This document shows positions 46,770 to 57,690 of a DNA stretch of 64,000 bases, in pieces. Position numbers and translations under genes: made by a program. The notes beneath the pieces are model-generated. The model was not told where the DNA came from and ran no database searches. It saw only the letters and a list, made by a program, of their open reading frames with translations. Each line of letters opens with the position of its first letter. Position 1 is the first letter of the stretch. The stretch is taken from NCBI GenBank assembly GCA_024195265.1, contig JAJLRJ010000009.1:28384210-28448209 (forward strand), given 5' to 3'. The DNA is from Dendrophyllia cribrosa. Lineage: Eukaryota > Cnidaria > Anthozoa > Scleractinia > Dendrophylliidae.

Positions 46770-47780
46770 GGACTATATGGCTTTCAGCCATGAAATACAT
46801 ACCGCAAAATTTCTCCGTGTGTTGACAGTAACAAGCAAAATAAAGAACTACAGCGTACAATTGCACGTTTTCAAGACAATGCATGGCGTTCATGGATGGA
46901 TAGGACCGTTTGATATTGTGTTCGCGGCTTATTCCTGTTGTTCCGGCAAGTTTTGTGTTTTATATAACTTGCAATTTGCTTAGCGATCGAGCTTTGAAGT
47001 GTCGGCTACTGAATGTAGTTAATGTAGTGTAGTCTTACTTTTAAACCCGTGTATACACGCAAGCGTAATGAACGGGTTATCGGAAACGTTGAATAAATAA
47101 AATTCACTCACTCACTCACTCACTCGCTCCTCAATTCCATCAGCTGTAAACTTAGTGAGTAATGCTTTGTTACGAATACGTTTCGTAACAAGAACAACAT
47201 GAATCCAGCGATAACATTAATTAATTTGATTTAAACGACTATAGACAACAATAAGCTTAAAGATGTTTCGCATTTGGAGTTTTTAGTGCAACGTTAAAAT
47301 CGACTTAAAAGGATTTTTCAACCGAGACACGCGTTTTGATGCGTATCTACTTTAAAACAATAAAATTCAGTCGTAATTGACCAAGTGTTCTTCGATAATG
47401 TAGTGGATAGATATTGTGGCTTAGCCCCGGACGCCCGAGTTTAAGTCACGCTCGAGACTATTTTTTTTTTCTACTTTTTTTTCTTTCTTCGGACTGGACA
47501 TTATGAAAGTGATGTTCTGTTTTTTTTTTGCGTTCGTCAAAAATCCTTACGTTTAATTTTTTTTTTAAATATCGAACCGTGTCAGTGTGAAAACGTAAGC
47601 TTACGGCAATATTGCGTTACGTGTTAGCATTTCTTCTTCACGGGTTGGCTCTTAGGAGCCTTTGATTAGACATAATTTTAAGCTTATGTTAATTTCTCCG
47701 TAAAAGCACTCAAAACATCCGGGAATCAATGCTGCAATAATTTAAAGGCGCCACGAGTTCAGACTGTTTACAACTTCTTG
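46770..47780 (-). repeat. Dispersed repeat, copy 3 (inverted, interrupted)
   Basis: The complement of the repeat at 22018-22370 and 56045-56425 in two blocks (about 46770-46985 and 47640-47770). The interruption includes a CTCACTCACT run (47103-47127) and a tRNA-like head at 47399-47460. Confidence 0.5.
47399..47460 (+). repeat. Degenerate tRNA-derived SINE head
   Basis: TAGTGGATAGATATTGTGG resembles an A box and GAGTTTAAGTCACGCTCGAG a B box with a short stem; followed by a T-rich tail. Degenerate. Confidence 0.4.
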
Positions 47781-48649
47781 TTCGAGGAAATACGGTATTT
47801 ATGCCACGCTGATGTTTTCTTATTTGTAAACTGAATATATACTTATTATTAAACTGCAAATGAAATTAAAATGGCCATGGCAAGTTAACATTTATCATTT
47901 TCCTGTTTTTGTTTTCGCTCTTTGTTTTAGGCTTATTCTTTCAAATCGCTGCCTGCTGCTTTGAAACCATGAAGTCGTGGGTTCTCGCGCGAGTCTGCTA
48001 GAGAATTTAATACCGTAAAATAACTCCTTCCCCTCCTCGCCCCCGCTCACAAGGGTTTTTGTGCAATGAATTCCTTGCTGACTGAGTCCGATGGATATTT
48101 TTTCGAAGTTGAAGGATTATCACTAAGCTTGAAACGTAATTACAAAACATCAAGAACAACTAAAATTAACCTTACGTTTCGTATTCATGAGATGGCTCTC
48201 AAGAACCTTTTGATTTCGTTCATTCGTGTGATCAATATTTTTACTCTTCTTACTTTCTTTAAAATCAGATTGAAAACCAAACTACGAACCACTATGAATA
48301 AAATAGAGGAAGTAAGAGAAAATAAACGAGCACAATTTTTCTGAAAAAGCCTCTTATAAATTGCTTTGAAATATCGTATAAGCTTTATGTTTCTTTGAAA
48401 ATTTTCTAAACATTGTTTGAAGCGGATTGGAACTGAAAGAGACTGTGCAGCACAAAAACCGTTGTTAATTGAGGGGAGGACAGTTTATGCTTTCAGTATG
48501 AATTGACTTTGGACTTGATATGCGTGGTCTGAAGATGCGGGTTCTTTAGCAAATCCATGGTCAATGTCACAATAAGTTCACAATCTTTTTGTGTACATTC
48601 CTTCTTTTACATTTACATTCAACCTCGTTCCCAGGCTCATTTTTTATAA
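47781..48649. other. Unassigned sequence between repeats
   Basis: Open frame at 48066-48344 has no recognisable motif. No splice context supporting an exon was found. Confidence 0.35.
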
Positions 48650-48988
48650 TTACAGTACCGATTCTCGGAGGTGTTTACGAACCTTATCTGAAGATTATGT
48701 AATTTTGATCTCTTTTTACGTAATGTTAATTAAGGAAATATATTCTATCAAAAACTGGAAAATTGTTGGGTGGCAAAAGCGCTAATGAACCATACATTCT
48801 TTGTAAACAGCACTGCACAAAAAGCATCCAGTATACCGTGCACAAATTCACAGAGAAAGCTAATTTCGCTATGCCCTTTCAATATTCGGAGTTGATTTTT
48901 TGTTACTCGTTTACAGAATGAGAAGCATTATGTTTATGAAACAATAATTATACTGAACCATTTGTGCAAAATATATTGCATAGTTATT

Positions 48989-49621
48989 GGCTACGTCCGC
49001 ATTTGGTGAGTAAACTGGGTTATTTTTTTAGTAACCCGGTTAAAATAACTCCGTGAAAAGGTGTTTGTAATAAAATAACCGAGTTTACTTTTCTGAGCGG
49101 CCGCACTTCAGAAGGTTGAACTTTGAACGTAAGAGATCATGTTATCATTTGCCAGCGAGAGCTGCACAAAACAATACGATTAATGAGCGAAAACAATGCC
49201 TCTGCACGTGCATTTTACATATTGTTATTCCCTGCAAAACAACATCGTCAAATGATCAAATTTTAGGTTTTGTGGGGAACATAAACACACGACGGTTTTC
49301 CTTTCTCTATTTGAAATTGGAAGTCGTCCCTACGAAGGTCTACGAATTCAACAGGAAGCCAAAAATTACCGCGTAGGCGAAGATGATTGACAGATCGGGA
49401 AAGTTAACTTGTACTAAACTAGCTAGCGAGGTTAAATAAACCTAACCCGGTTAAAAAATCTATTGTTCTTTAATTAATTTCCATAGGAACCGCTAACACG
49501 GTTAAAATTCGGTGAACGCCAAAAATACGCGGCCGCATCAGGAAATTTGTTAAACCAGTTGATTTTAATTAATTTATTAATTGCAAATAACCGGGTTAAC
49601 TACTCTAGTGCGGCCGTAGCC
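48989..49621. mobile_element. 633-bp element with repeated AACCCGGTTA motifs
   Basis: Ends GGCTACGTCCGCA and TGCGGCCGTAGCC, flanked by ATT (48986-48988 and 49622-49624). The homologous site in copy II (near 33580, CAGCCATTGTCTCTG) is uninterrupted. At least four AACC(C/G)GGTTA-like motifs are spread through it, perhaps subterminal protein-binding repeats. Confidence 0.68.
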
Positions 49622-49803
49622 ATTGTCTCTGATCATAAAATTAGGAGCAAAGAAAAAAAAAATGTGTTTGCTTAACATATTTTTTTGCACTTCGGTGAAT
49701 CCAATTGCATTTATGACATTTTCATGAAGATATTGAACAACAGTTGTCGAATGCAAATACGTTTTTCCAGCTCGCATATTTTAAAAAGACCCACAACTTA
49801 TAA

Positions 49804-49842
49804 TATAAACCCTCGTTCTCTAAACTAAGACCTCAATCAGTT
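49804..49842 (+). promoter_or_regulatory. Candidate LOX-B core promoter (TATA + initiator)
   Basis: TATAAA at 49804-49809 and TCAGTT at 49837-49842 are 35 bases apart, with the ATG 75 bases further at 49917. The arrangement is repeated at 33760-33798. It would give a 5' leader of about 78 bases. No transcription data are available to me. Confidence 0.48.
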
Positions 49843-49916
49843 GGCGCCCTGAAGGAGGTCGGTGGTTGCACACACGTTCAATCGATGTTCAGCAATCTTT
49901 TGCCTTGGCTACGAAC

Positions 49917-49972
49917 ATGAAGTTTCTGTTTGCACTGTTATCATTAATTGGAGCCTTGATAACAGTTTCAAG
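49917..49972 (+). CDS. LOX-B exon 1: signal peptide
   Basis: ATG at 49917 opens MKFLFALLSLIGALITVS, followed by two bases of a split codon and a GTATGG donor. The peptide has the Lys-then-hydrophobic pattern of a secretory signal. Joining AG to the G that opens the exon at 55000 makes Arg and gives TVSR-YTSAQCEVSLPQ, in frame with the lipoxygenase. The start is chosen because it is the only ATG in frame, has TATA and initiator motifs at suitable spacing, and is conserved in the duplicate at 33871. Known animal lipoxygenases are mostly intracellular and begin with a PLAT (C2-like) domain; here the signal peptide leads straight into the catalytic domain, so the enzyme is predicted to be secreted. 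The splice itself is inference from phase and homology. Confidence 0.7.
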
Positions 49973-50375
49973 GTATGGTATAAGATTTTCCTTTTCTACT
50001 ATTGGAGATTTCGACAAAGTGTAACCAGTCATTTTTTCTTTACCAATAAACCTGTGCTGCGTGAGTGTATATTCGCACGTGATATCAACTTTGCTTCGGT
50101 GGTTTTAGTTTAATATCCACAAAAGATCAAAAGCTTCTTTTTACTTGTGGTGTGTGGTGCAATCTGGTCAGGTTAATGGTTTTCTACGGATATTTAAAGT
50201 AGTGTGCCGAAATTAAATATTTCATCAGTGTTCTTCGTACGCAATCGATATGTGTTTAGTACTTGAAATATCAACACATTTGGCTCACCGCACATTTAGT
50301 AGTTGTTAGCTCTGTCTGCTAAGAATTCTTGAACAGTCTCTAAACGGAATTTTATCACATTTATAGCCAGATATT

Positions 50376-50935
50376 CTATATTGTTCGAGGTCGTCGTGCA
50401 TTATGACAACATCATCTAACTTCTTTTCTAAATTTACTCCCTTTTCATCGCTTGACGTGAGTTTGTTTTCTATAGTATATATTGTTCCTCTAGTTTTCGA
50501 GTGGTCTTCTCCATTGTTTCAAATTTTTGTTTTAAATCTTTGTTTGATTTTACAATGTCGTCCATCTTGGCCTGCGTGAATTCTAGGCTCTTTCTCAGTC
50601 TTTTTTGTTCGCTCATGATTAGGTTAGTGTCAAATCTTTTCACAGCCTCCCAAATAGACGCCAAAGCCGGGACTTGATCTTCTCCGCGTTGTCTTTGTCT
50701 GAGATTTCATCTTTGTTCGTCGGCGCCATGAGCTTTGCGTTGCTATATTTTGCCTCCGGGGTTCTTTGAGAGTTTTCACTGCTAAGACTACTGAGAACCT
50801 CTCTTTTTCGTTTTACTTCACTTTTGTTCTTTTGGGGTCTCCCCATTGTCGTCCTTATTCATGTCTACTTCTTAAGAAGTTAACGTAGCTCAAGAAGACA
50901 CGTCCGCCATTACCGCTCTCCCCAGGAATCTGTTA
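50376..50935 (-). pseudogene. LINE ORF1 fragment (coiled coil), frameshifted
   Basis: The minus-strand frame starts MGRPQKNKSEVKRKREVLSS and ends in a stop near 50640; after a shift it continues ALASIWEAVKRFDTNLIMSE, LRKSLEFTQAKMDDIVKSN, KQKFETMEKTTRKLEEQ. A basic N-terminus followed by a long heptad-rich coiled coil is typical of ORF1 proteins of L1/Tx1-like LINEs, the RNA-binding partner of ORF2. Only a 5' portion is present, the opposite of normal LINE truncation. It is absent from copies I and II. Confidence 0.6.
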
Positions 50936-52205
50936 TAATACTAATAAGAACGAATCAAAGCGACCATGGAAGGTTTGCAGGGCGTAGCTGAAACAGTGTT
51001 ACTCATTTATTTTAAACAAACTTACTGTATGTTTAGCAAAGCGCGTGTCGACGCGCTGCTTATATTTCAATACCCCAAATTCGGAAACCTTGAATAAAAG
51101 TTGTGTATGAATATTCACAGTTGATATCAACTTTGGTTCGGTGGTTTTAGTTATCTACGAAAGATCTATAGTTTATTTTTACTTGAGGTGTGTTGTGCAA
51201 TGTGATCAGGTTAATGGTTTTCTGCGGATAAGTAGCGTGCTGACATTAAATATTTCATGTTCTTCGTACGTCGCAATCGATACGTTTTTAGTACTTGAAA
51301 TATCAACAGATTGGCTCACCGGATATTTAGTTGTTAGCTCTGCAGTCTGCTAAAAATTCTTGAACAGTCTGTTTATTGTATTGCATTATCAGCTTTCTTT
51401 GTCATTTTAAAGCTGAACAATTTTTTTAATTGACCCCAAAAGTTTCCACTGATAATTAAAAACCTATTTTATTTAATCGCGAGATAATCTTAGAAACGCT
51501 GAAAACAACGTCTTAGCTCAAAGCAAAATTATCATGTGGCCAAAAATGTGCTCTCTTGTATTTGTTAAATGCATGGAGTTGTTATAAACTGAGGATAGAC
51601 TGCAGACCATGAAAAAGGTTGTAGGCGTCGCAAATAAAAAAATACTGTAATTACCGAAAGAGCGCTTATCAATATGAAAGCGGAAAAACCGTCAGTGACC
51701 AAAACAAGCGCAATATGTGTGATTGCTTTGCAAACTGAAGCCTCACTATATAAATTGTTTTTATTGTTAAAAACGCACTGGAGTGTGAATCCACTTACGG
51801 ACTGAACTAAGCCTTCTCAAGTGCAAAAATTCTTACATAACTTAAACGCACGGCAAAGTTTTCAGCAGCTGCCTTCCCATTACACAAGTTTTGACACTGT
51901 GTATTGGTGCTCGTTGCGCAATATGCGTGCCTCCAGGCTTCTATTTTGTGGATGAAACCCTTAACCTGGAAAAGAAACTAACGAGAAGCTTGGAAAAAAA
52001 TTAAATTTACAGGCGGAGCTCTAAGGAAAACTAGAAACTAGACCTTTTCAGGGCTTTTTTCTCAAGATGTAGCCATGGGACCCTACCTCAAAATTTTAGG
52101 ATTTGGGAAGAGGTTTATATATATAAACATTTATGCAAAAAACAATTAAATCAGGAAGACAGAGTTTTGCTAATGAATTAGAAAATGTCAAATCTTTCTC
52201 ATATT

Positions 52206-53253
52206 TTATTACTGGTATAAAATTGATTCCGTCTGTAATACGGTCAGCTTTGGCGTGAAACGTCGATTTTTTTATCAAACACTCAGGTGTATGTAATAGT
52301 TTGTGATATTTTGGGACAATTTACTTGAGGTATTTATCCCAAATAGCCCTAGAAACCATTGAATTACCTATACAAATACTATTATATTAATAAGGCTATA
52401 GTAATTCGTTTAAAAAGGGTGTATTTACTTCGGCTAGAAAACTCCTCTTAAACCTGTCAGTTAAAAATAAAATTCATTCAAGGGAAAATGCCTGGAAAAA
52501 ATCATGCAAAGAAAAGAATTCGTGCAGAAGGAAAAGTCCTATTGCGGTCTTCATTTAATAAATAACATTCTGCCTAAGTGCCTATTAAAAATAGCGCTCT
52601 TGGTGTTTCAAATATTCAAAATATTCTTGGGGCCCTACCCTGGTCCTTAATAGTGTTGTTGAAGTGTTTTCCTTACACTGCATGAAATGACAACAGAACG
52701 ATAAGGTGATGAATTCATATTTTTTCAATAACCGGAAATGTCATTCAGAAATAATCAATATTGCCAGGCACAATAGTAATAAACAAAACATAACTATATT
52801 TTTATCGAAAGAAGACAAATATAACTTTTTTTTGTTTTCATAAACAACCTTTATATCATACCACAAAGTCTGGTTTTTATTTCCCATCTGGTTTTCAGTG
52901 TACCTGCAACATACACTGTATACTACATTATGATAAACGTGATAAATACATAAAATTGTTTTTATCCATAAACAGCTTCAATATTAAACTTATTAACATG
53001 TAAATATTTGTGATAAGTAGAATTTGGTATCTTTGTTATATTTAATAAAATTATTTGTGCCCAAATGCCCAGTAAAATTTAATAGAGGAGGGGTCTTGTC
53101 CCCTTGAATAATAAATACACAACATAATGAAAAAGTTCATTTGTATATAGCTAGTTAGGGTTAAACCTTTTTAACACAACAACAACACAACACTGCTACT
53201 TTTAAAACATTAATGCTATAAAGTCTGGTTTTCATTGGCAGCCAGTGGTATGA
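52206..53253. other. LOX-B intron 1: no recognised gene
   Basis: AT-rich, with short open frames only. No repeat boundary I can support. Confidence 0.4.
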
Positions 53254-53770
53254 TAGACCTTGTCACGGTTTCTGACGCCATTTTGGTTTGGGGGCAAACA
53301 CGGCAAAATTTACATTAAATGTATGGGAAAAATCGGGAGTTTGATACTCGATAATTTGAGGTAGGTTGACATTCTGCAATTTCTATGAATAACAAAGTAA
53401 AGATACTTAGCAAAGGATCCTGCTGATCAAATTTAAAGGGTACAGGTTAGCTGAAAAGCGAGAAATCGTATTTTTAATTTTTCTTACAAATGCTTCTAAA
53501 TTTTCCCGCGAACGGCGGCTCGGTTTTACAGACAAATATATGAAAATTGAAAATCTTAATTTGCGGCTTTCTTAGAGAGACTACATTTCTCAAATTTGAT
53601 AAGTAAACTCTTTTAGCTGATATCTTTAGTTTGTAATTCATAGAAATTGCAGAATGTCAACCTTCCTCAAATTATCGAGTATCAAACTCCCGAGTTTCCC
53701 ATACATTAACTGTAAATTTTGCCGTGTTTGCCCCCAACCAAGATGGCGTCAGAAACCGTGACAAGGTCTA
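53254..53770. mobile_element. 517-bp element, TAGACCTTGTCACGG ends
   Basis: The arms are inverted copies for about 150 bp, beginning TAGACCTTGTCACGGTTTCT, with a unique centre. In LOX-B intron 1. Confidence 0.8.
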
Positions 53771-53847
53771 TTGTGATAGAAATAGAATTTCAAATGTTGC
53801 CTACTATAGTTTTAATATAAAGCTTCTTGACGCCAACATTTGTAAAA

Positions 53848-54319
53848 CATTCGATATGAATTGCTGTTTATAAAAAGTGTAAGCGAAAAGAAAACAATCA
53901 GTAAATAACAAACATTAGTATATACTGAAACAGTGGATAGCATTGTTGGCGCGCTCTGATTGGCTACTGAAACTCGGAATAGCAAGTGCTATTCACCTCC
54001 CAGCAATTTGCGCGTGAAAATTGTAATCGTTGACAGGAATAAATGAGTTAAAAAGCATCATTTTCGTTATATTATCTCACTACCATTCGATATGAATTGC
54101 TGTTTATAAAAAGTGTAAGCGAAAAGAAAACAATCAGTAAATAACAAACATTAGTATATACTGAAACAGTGGATAGCATTGTTGGCGCGCTCTGATTGGC
54201 TACTGAAACTCGGAATAGCAAGTGCTATTCACCTCCCAGCAATTTGCGCGTGAAAATTGTAATCGTTGACAGGAATAAATGAGTTAAAAAGCATCATTTT
54301 CGTTATATTATCGCACTGT
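53848..54319 (+). repeat. Tandem duplication, 2 x 236 bp
   Basis: Units 53848-54083 and 54084-54319 are almost identical, indicating a recent duplication. Each contains GTTGGCGCGCTCTGATTGGC. Confidence 0.9.
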
Positions 54320-54999
54320 TCTATAAATATAATGATCAAAATGGTCTTTAACCTACGAAGAACAAGAATTTTTTTGTTACCAAAGCAATATTGCAATATT
54401 TGTCTAAAAAAAATTCGTGCGGAGGGTTTCACCCGAAAAAAAAAATCCTGCACAAGCAATGGGAGGAAAAAAATTCGTTCAACTTGAAAATTCCGTTGAT
54501 ATTCCGTTGGAGCGGTGCCGTACCAGCTGTCGGAAAGTACCGAAAAGCTAGCCAATGAGGTTAGAGGGCGTGTTCAGCTAGGATATAAGTTGGATTGCAC
54601 AACCTACTTGTATTCTTCCTTCTTACCCTGGCGATCAGATCGAACAGATCCCCATTTATTCAATTACTTTTCTCTTATTTTAGTAATCTACATATTTATG
54701 GCGGATTTTTGTCGGCTCATTTTTGTTCAATAGCTTAATCTGTTTAGATTTATCGCTGTGTTGTGAATTTTAGCTTTGATTACATGATTTAAACCTGCCA
54801 CAAACATGGCCAGAAATTTTTCAATACAGTTGTCCAATTTCTGTGTTTCATGGAGTCTTAATCAAATAACCGCGAATTCAAGCAGAGCAAGCGCTTAAGG
54901 GTTGGCCTTGTTTTACAAATGCACATGCCTCGATATAAACATGTTTTCTTTTGAAAAGGATACTTTGCTAATATGCAAAAATTTAATTGCTATCTTAAG
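54320..54999. other. LOX-B intron 1, 3' part
   Basis: Leads to the acceptor at 54998-54999. A short frame (54515-54733) has no recognisable motif. No exon seen. Confidence 0.4.
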
Positions 55000-55348
55000 G
55001 TATACATCAGCCCAATGTGAAGTTTCCCTTCCCCAGCAGTCCAGTCCTGTCTGTAAACTTACGAGAAGTGCTGCCCTTGCTCAAAACAAAAAGATCTGGA
55101 CGTTAAAACATGATCCAGCTTCGCATGACTTCGCCGTGGTGAATATGACCTCGCAGCAGCTTGCAGCCATTCTTTTGGAGGATCCTTTTACAAGATATTA
55201 CTTAACGCTGTATTCTCAAACTACATCAGCAAGTAGCAAATCGTTCGATTTGTACAACAATATAACCGCTGGACAGGAAATAACCGACATCTCTGAACAT
55301 CTGAGGCTGACAGCGTTTTTCCAGTCTGCTCTGGAACCAGTAATTGGG
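55000..55348 (+). CDS. LOX-B exon 2: N-terminal lipoxygenase domain
   Basis: This exon (residues about 19-135 of the model) lies between an acceptor (ctatcttaag) and a GTAAAT donor at 55349. It encodes YTSAQCEVSLPQQSSPVC, then RSAALAQNKKIWTLKHDP, DPFTRYYLTLY and finally AFFQSALEPVIG. The opening LPQ-SP-R-LA-W pattern is typical of the start of the catalytic domain in PLAT-less lipoxygenases. Its paralogue is LOX-A exon 2 (1416-1767), with one residue fewer and otherwise nearly gap-free alignment. The acceptor assignment is supported by matching AAG/G positions in both genes and by synonymous differences extending up to it. It ends in phase 0 and joins the exon at 57012. Confidence 0.84.
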
Positions 55349-55466
55349 GTAAATACAGTTACTTCTTTAAAAATGTACTGGCGTTTGCAATAAAAAGAGG
55401 TCTTCTACTAGAACTTTTGTTGAATAATGATCTTACGATTACTTTTTCACGTCCATAGACATTATC

Positions 55467-55638
55467 AATAGACCGATTTCGATTGTATTAACATTCATAC
55501 TTGGCTCCGAGGCTAATGAGGGAATAAAACAAAAGAAATGAATAATTCAACGCTGAACCTCAAATGTGATTTCTTTTGTTTTATTTCCCCAAGCTTCGGA
55601 GCCAAGTATGAAGTTTAATATATCGAAATTGGTCTATT
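55467..55638. mobile_element. 172-bp MITE in LOX-B intron 2
   Basis: Ends AATAGACCGATTTCGAT and its complement; internal CTTGGCTCCGA also mirrored. Confidence 0.75.
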
Positions 55639-56044
55639 AAAAAAAAAACAGTTCAGCAAAATAAAATCGGGATACTAAACCTCTCGTGCCATACTGATGT
55701 AATTGTTATACTTTTCTTTTTTAAAGTCGACTGCTAGAAAACGTTCCCTTTCAAATATAATAATTTGCGTTCATATTATTATTAATATATTTTTTAATGT
55801 TGTTATCATCTTGTAAGCACGTTGAGATTTTTTAACGCGAGCTAATTACATTGTTATTATTTGACAGTGAACGTGGACAGCGTGTAAAAATGTGATCATT
55901 GTTCAACGTGGTTTGTAAGAAAGCTAGTAAATGCTTTTCCATTAGCGATTACTGTTAGTCTTCATGCATGAGGCAATTTTTAATAGCATTAGCAGTCGAA
56001 ACGTCGCAAAGTCAATCCATCGTGAGACAAATGAATAGGCATTC

Positions 56045-56425
56045 AAGAAACAAGATGCTGTACACAGCGGCTTGAACTCTTGACGTCCTTAACCCATGCA
56101 TTGCAGTATTGCATGATTCCCGAGTGTTTTGAATGCTTTTACGGAGAAACATAAGCAATTAAAATTATAAAAGTAAGACCACACTAAGAAAGAAACTTCG
56201 ATCGCTAAACAAATTGCAAGTTAAATAGAACAAAAAAACTTGCCGGAACAAAATTCCCACAGCAAAAAGCGGCGAAGACATTATCAAACGGTCGTATTCA
56301 TTCATGAACGTTCGCATTGTCTTGAAAATTTTCAATTGCACGCTGAAATTCTTCCTTCTGCTTCTTCAGTCAAAACACGAAGAGATTTTGCGGTAGGTAC
56401 TTCGTGGCTTAAAGCCATATACATT
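56045..56425 (+). repeat. Dispersed repeat, copy 2 of 3
   Basis: Same family as 22018-22370 and 46770-47780 (shared CCGAGTGTTTTGAATG and AAGCGGCGAA). In LOX-B intron 2. Confidence 0.55.
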
Positions 56426-56877
56426 AAAAACCCGCATATAAGAACCTAAAGATTTAAGAACCTACAGGCTGAAGTTTGGCATTTTAATACTCAATTTTAT
56501 AAGAACCTGTTCAGCCTGGCGAGGAAAAAGAGGTTCTTATACAAAAGATCACTCCAATTTCGATTATCAAAATTCTGGATATTAACTGTATGCGAAACCT
56601 CTAACAAAAAATTATTGAAGACAATTTAAAACATGATTTCCAGTTGATACAGTACAGATGCTTTTCCATAAAGTTATGGTGCATTGAAGACATTTTTCTA
56701 AACCATTATGTACTAGTAGTGTAATATTTCTGTGAATGATTATGCTACGACAAACTCTGAAAAATATAAGAACCTATTAAGAACCTAATCAGCCTGATTT
56801 GTCAAAAAGTACCCTGAAATATAAGAACCTGTTCAGCCTGATCTCGAAAATTCTAGGTTCTTATATGCGGGTTTTTA
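56426..56877. mobile_element. 452-bp element with TATAAGAACCT repeats
   Basis: Ends AAAACCCGCATATAAGAACC and its complement. The motif ATAAGAACCTGTTCAGCCTG or close variants recurs at least five times, also once inverted. In LOX-B intron 2, just upstream of exon 3. Confidence 0.72.
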
Positions 56878-57011
56878 CCATAGTCGTCCCCATAAATTAA
56901 AATATGCGTGCATAAATTTGCATCCACTAATGTGACACACAAAAAAGAGTCCCAGCCAAAAAGATGACTCGTCGGCTATGCCACAAGTAAAAACTTTTTT
57001 ATTGCTTTTAG

Positions 57012-57150
57012 GAGTATGCCAGGCTACCATCCCGATATGAAGCCTTCGCGGACAACAAAACCGAATGGATAAGCGATAAGCACTTTACCCAACAGCGTCT
57101 GGCAGGTCCCAATCCAATGTCACTTAAACGAGTAACCATTCACGGTGGAG
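57012..57150 (+). CDS. LOX-B exon 3: lipoxygenase W-D-F-Q-G-NP segment
   Basis: The exon begins after a polypyrimidine acceptor (attgcttttag) and ends before GTAAGC. It covers residues about 136-181 and encodes EYARLPSRYEAFADNK, then TEWISDKHFTQQRLAGPNP and MSLKRVTIHGG. The W..D..F..Q.LAG.NP..L+R motif is a recognised hallmark of animal lipoxygenases, near the N-terminal side of the catalytic core. It ends in phase 1 (GGT GGA G). In LOX-A the homologous exon (944-1082) ends at the same point and phase. The following exon is not lipoxygenase but an FN2 module, so this intron is the site where foreign modules entered the gene. Confidence 0.86.
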
Positions 57151-57199
57151 GTAAGCCGTTACTGGGCAACCAACGATCTTCAAAACGTAACTCTTGTGA

Positions 57200-57485
57200 C
57201 TAGTAAAGGTCACACATAGTACAGTCGAACTTGTCTCCTGAGCGACCACTTTTCCAAAATACTAATTTTCTTCCAGTCAAATAAATATAAGTCGAATTGA
57301 ATTATGTGTTGCAGGAAAACGAAAAGTTTGTCAACTGCATAAAAAAACACGTCAATATGATACAATATTTTGCGCTGATAGATGCTTTGCACATTGAAAT
57401 TGCTAGTTGATATGATTCAAAGTCAAGACCCCTGTACGTGGTCTGACCTCTCGTAAGCGACCACCTCCCGTAAGCAACCACCGGT
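57200..57485. mobile_element. pogo/Tigger-like remnant in LOX-B intron 3
   Basis: ACAGTCGAACTTGTCTCCTG-type start at 57221 and GACCTCTCGTAAGCGACCAC near 57445 resemble degenerate pogo-type ends. Confidence 0.35.
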
Positions 57486-57660
57486 GGCTTTGTATTTTGT
57501 GTGATCAAGGCAAACCAGTAAGACACATTCTGGAACTCATTAATAATTCATCAAGTTGGAACAAACAAAATCGTGACGGTGGTTTGGTTTATTCCTTCTT
57601 TTCTCTTAATTCAATGTTCAGTTTCAGACTACATCAGACACTCGAAATAGAAATGTTTTT

Positions 57661-57690
57661 TTATTATTATTATTATTATTATTATAGTTA
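57661..57690. repeat. (TTA)n microsatellite
   Basis: Short ATT/TTA run. Confidence 0.85.

Larger units (their letters stand above)
48650..52205 (+). repeat. Segmental copy III of the LOX 5' region (LOX-B)
   Basis: Promoter flank, signal exon and intron 1 start, homologous to copies I and II. It lacks the 7145-bp and TTAA elements, but carries its own insertions at 48989-49621 and 50376-50935 and a deletion near 51370. Confidence 0.75.

Noticed and set aside
55021..55045. Alternative acceptor for LOX-B exon 2 at cttccccag
   Set aside because: The polypyrimidine tract is attractive, but LOX-A and LOX-B share coding-type similarity (CDVSLPQ/CEVSLPQ with synonymous changes) upstream of it, and the AAG/G acceptor at 54999 gives the right phase with the signal exon.
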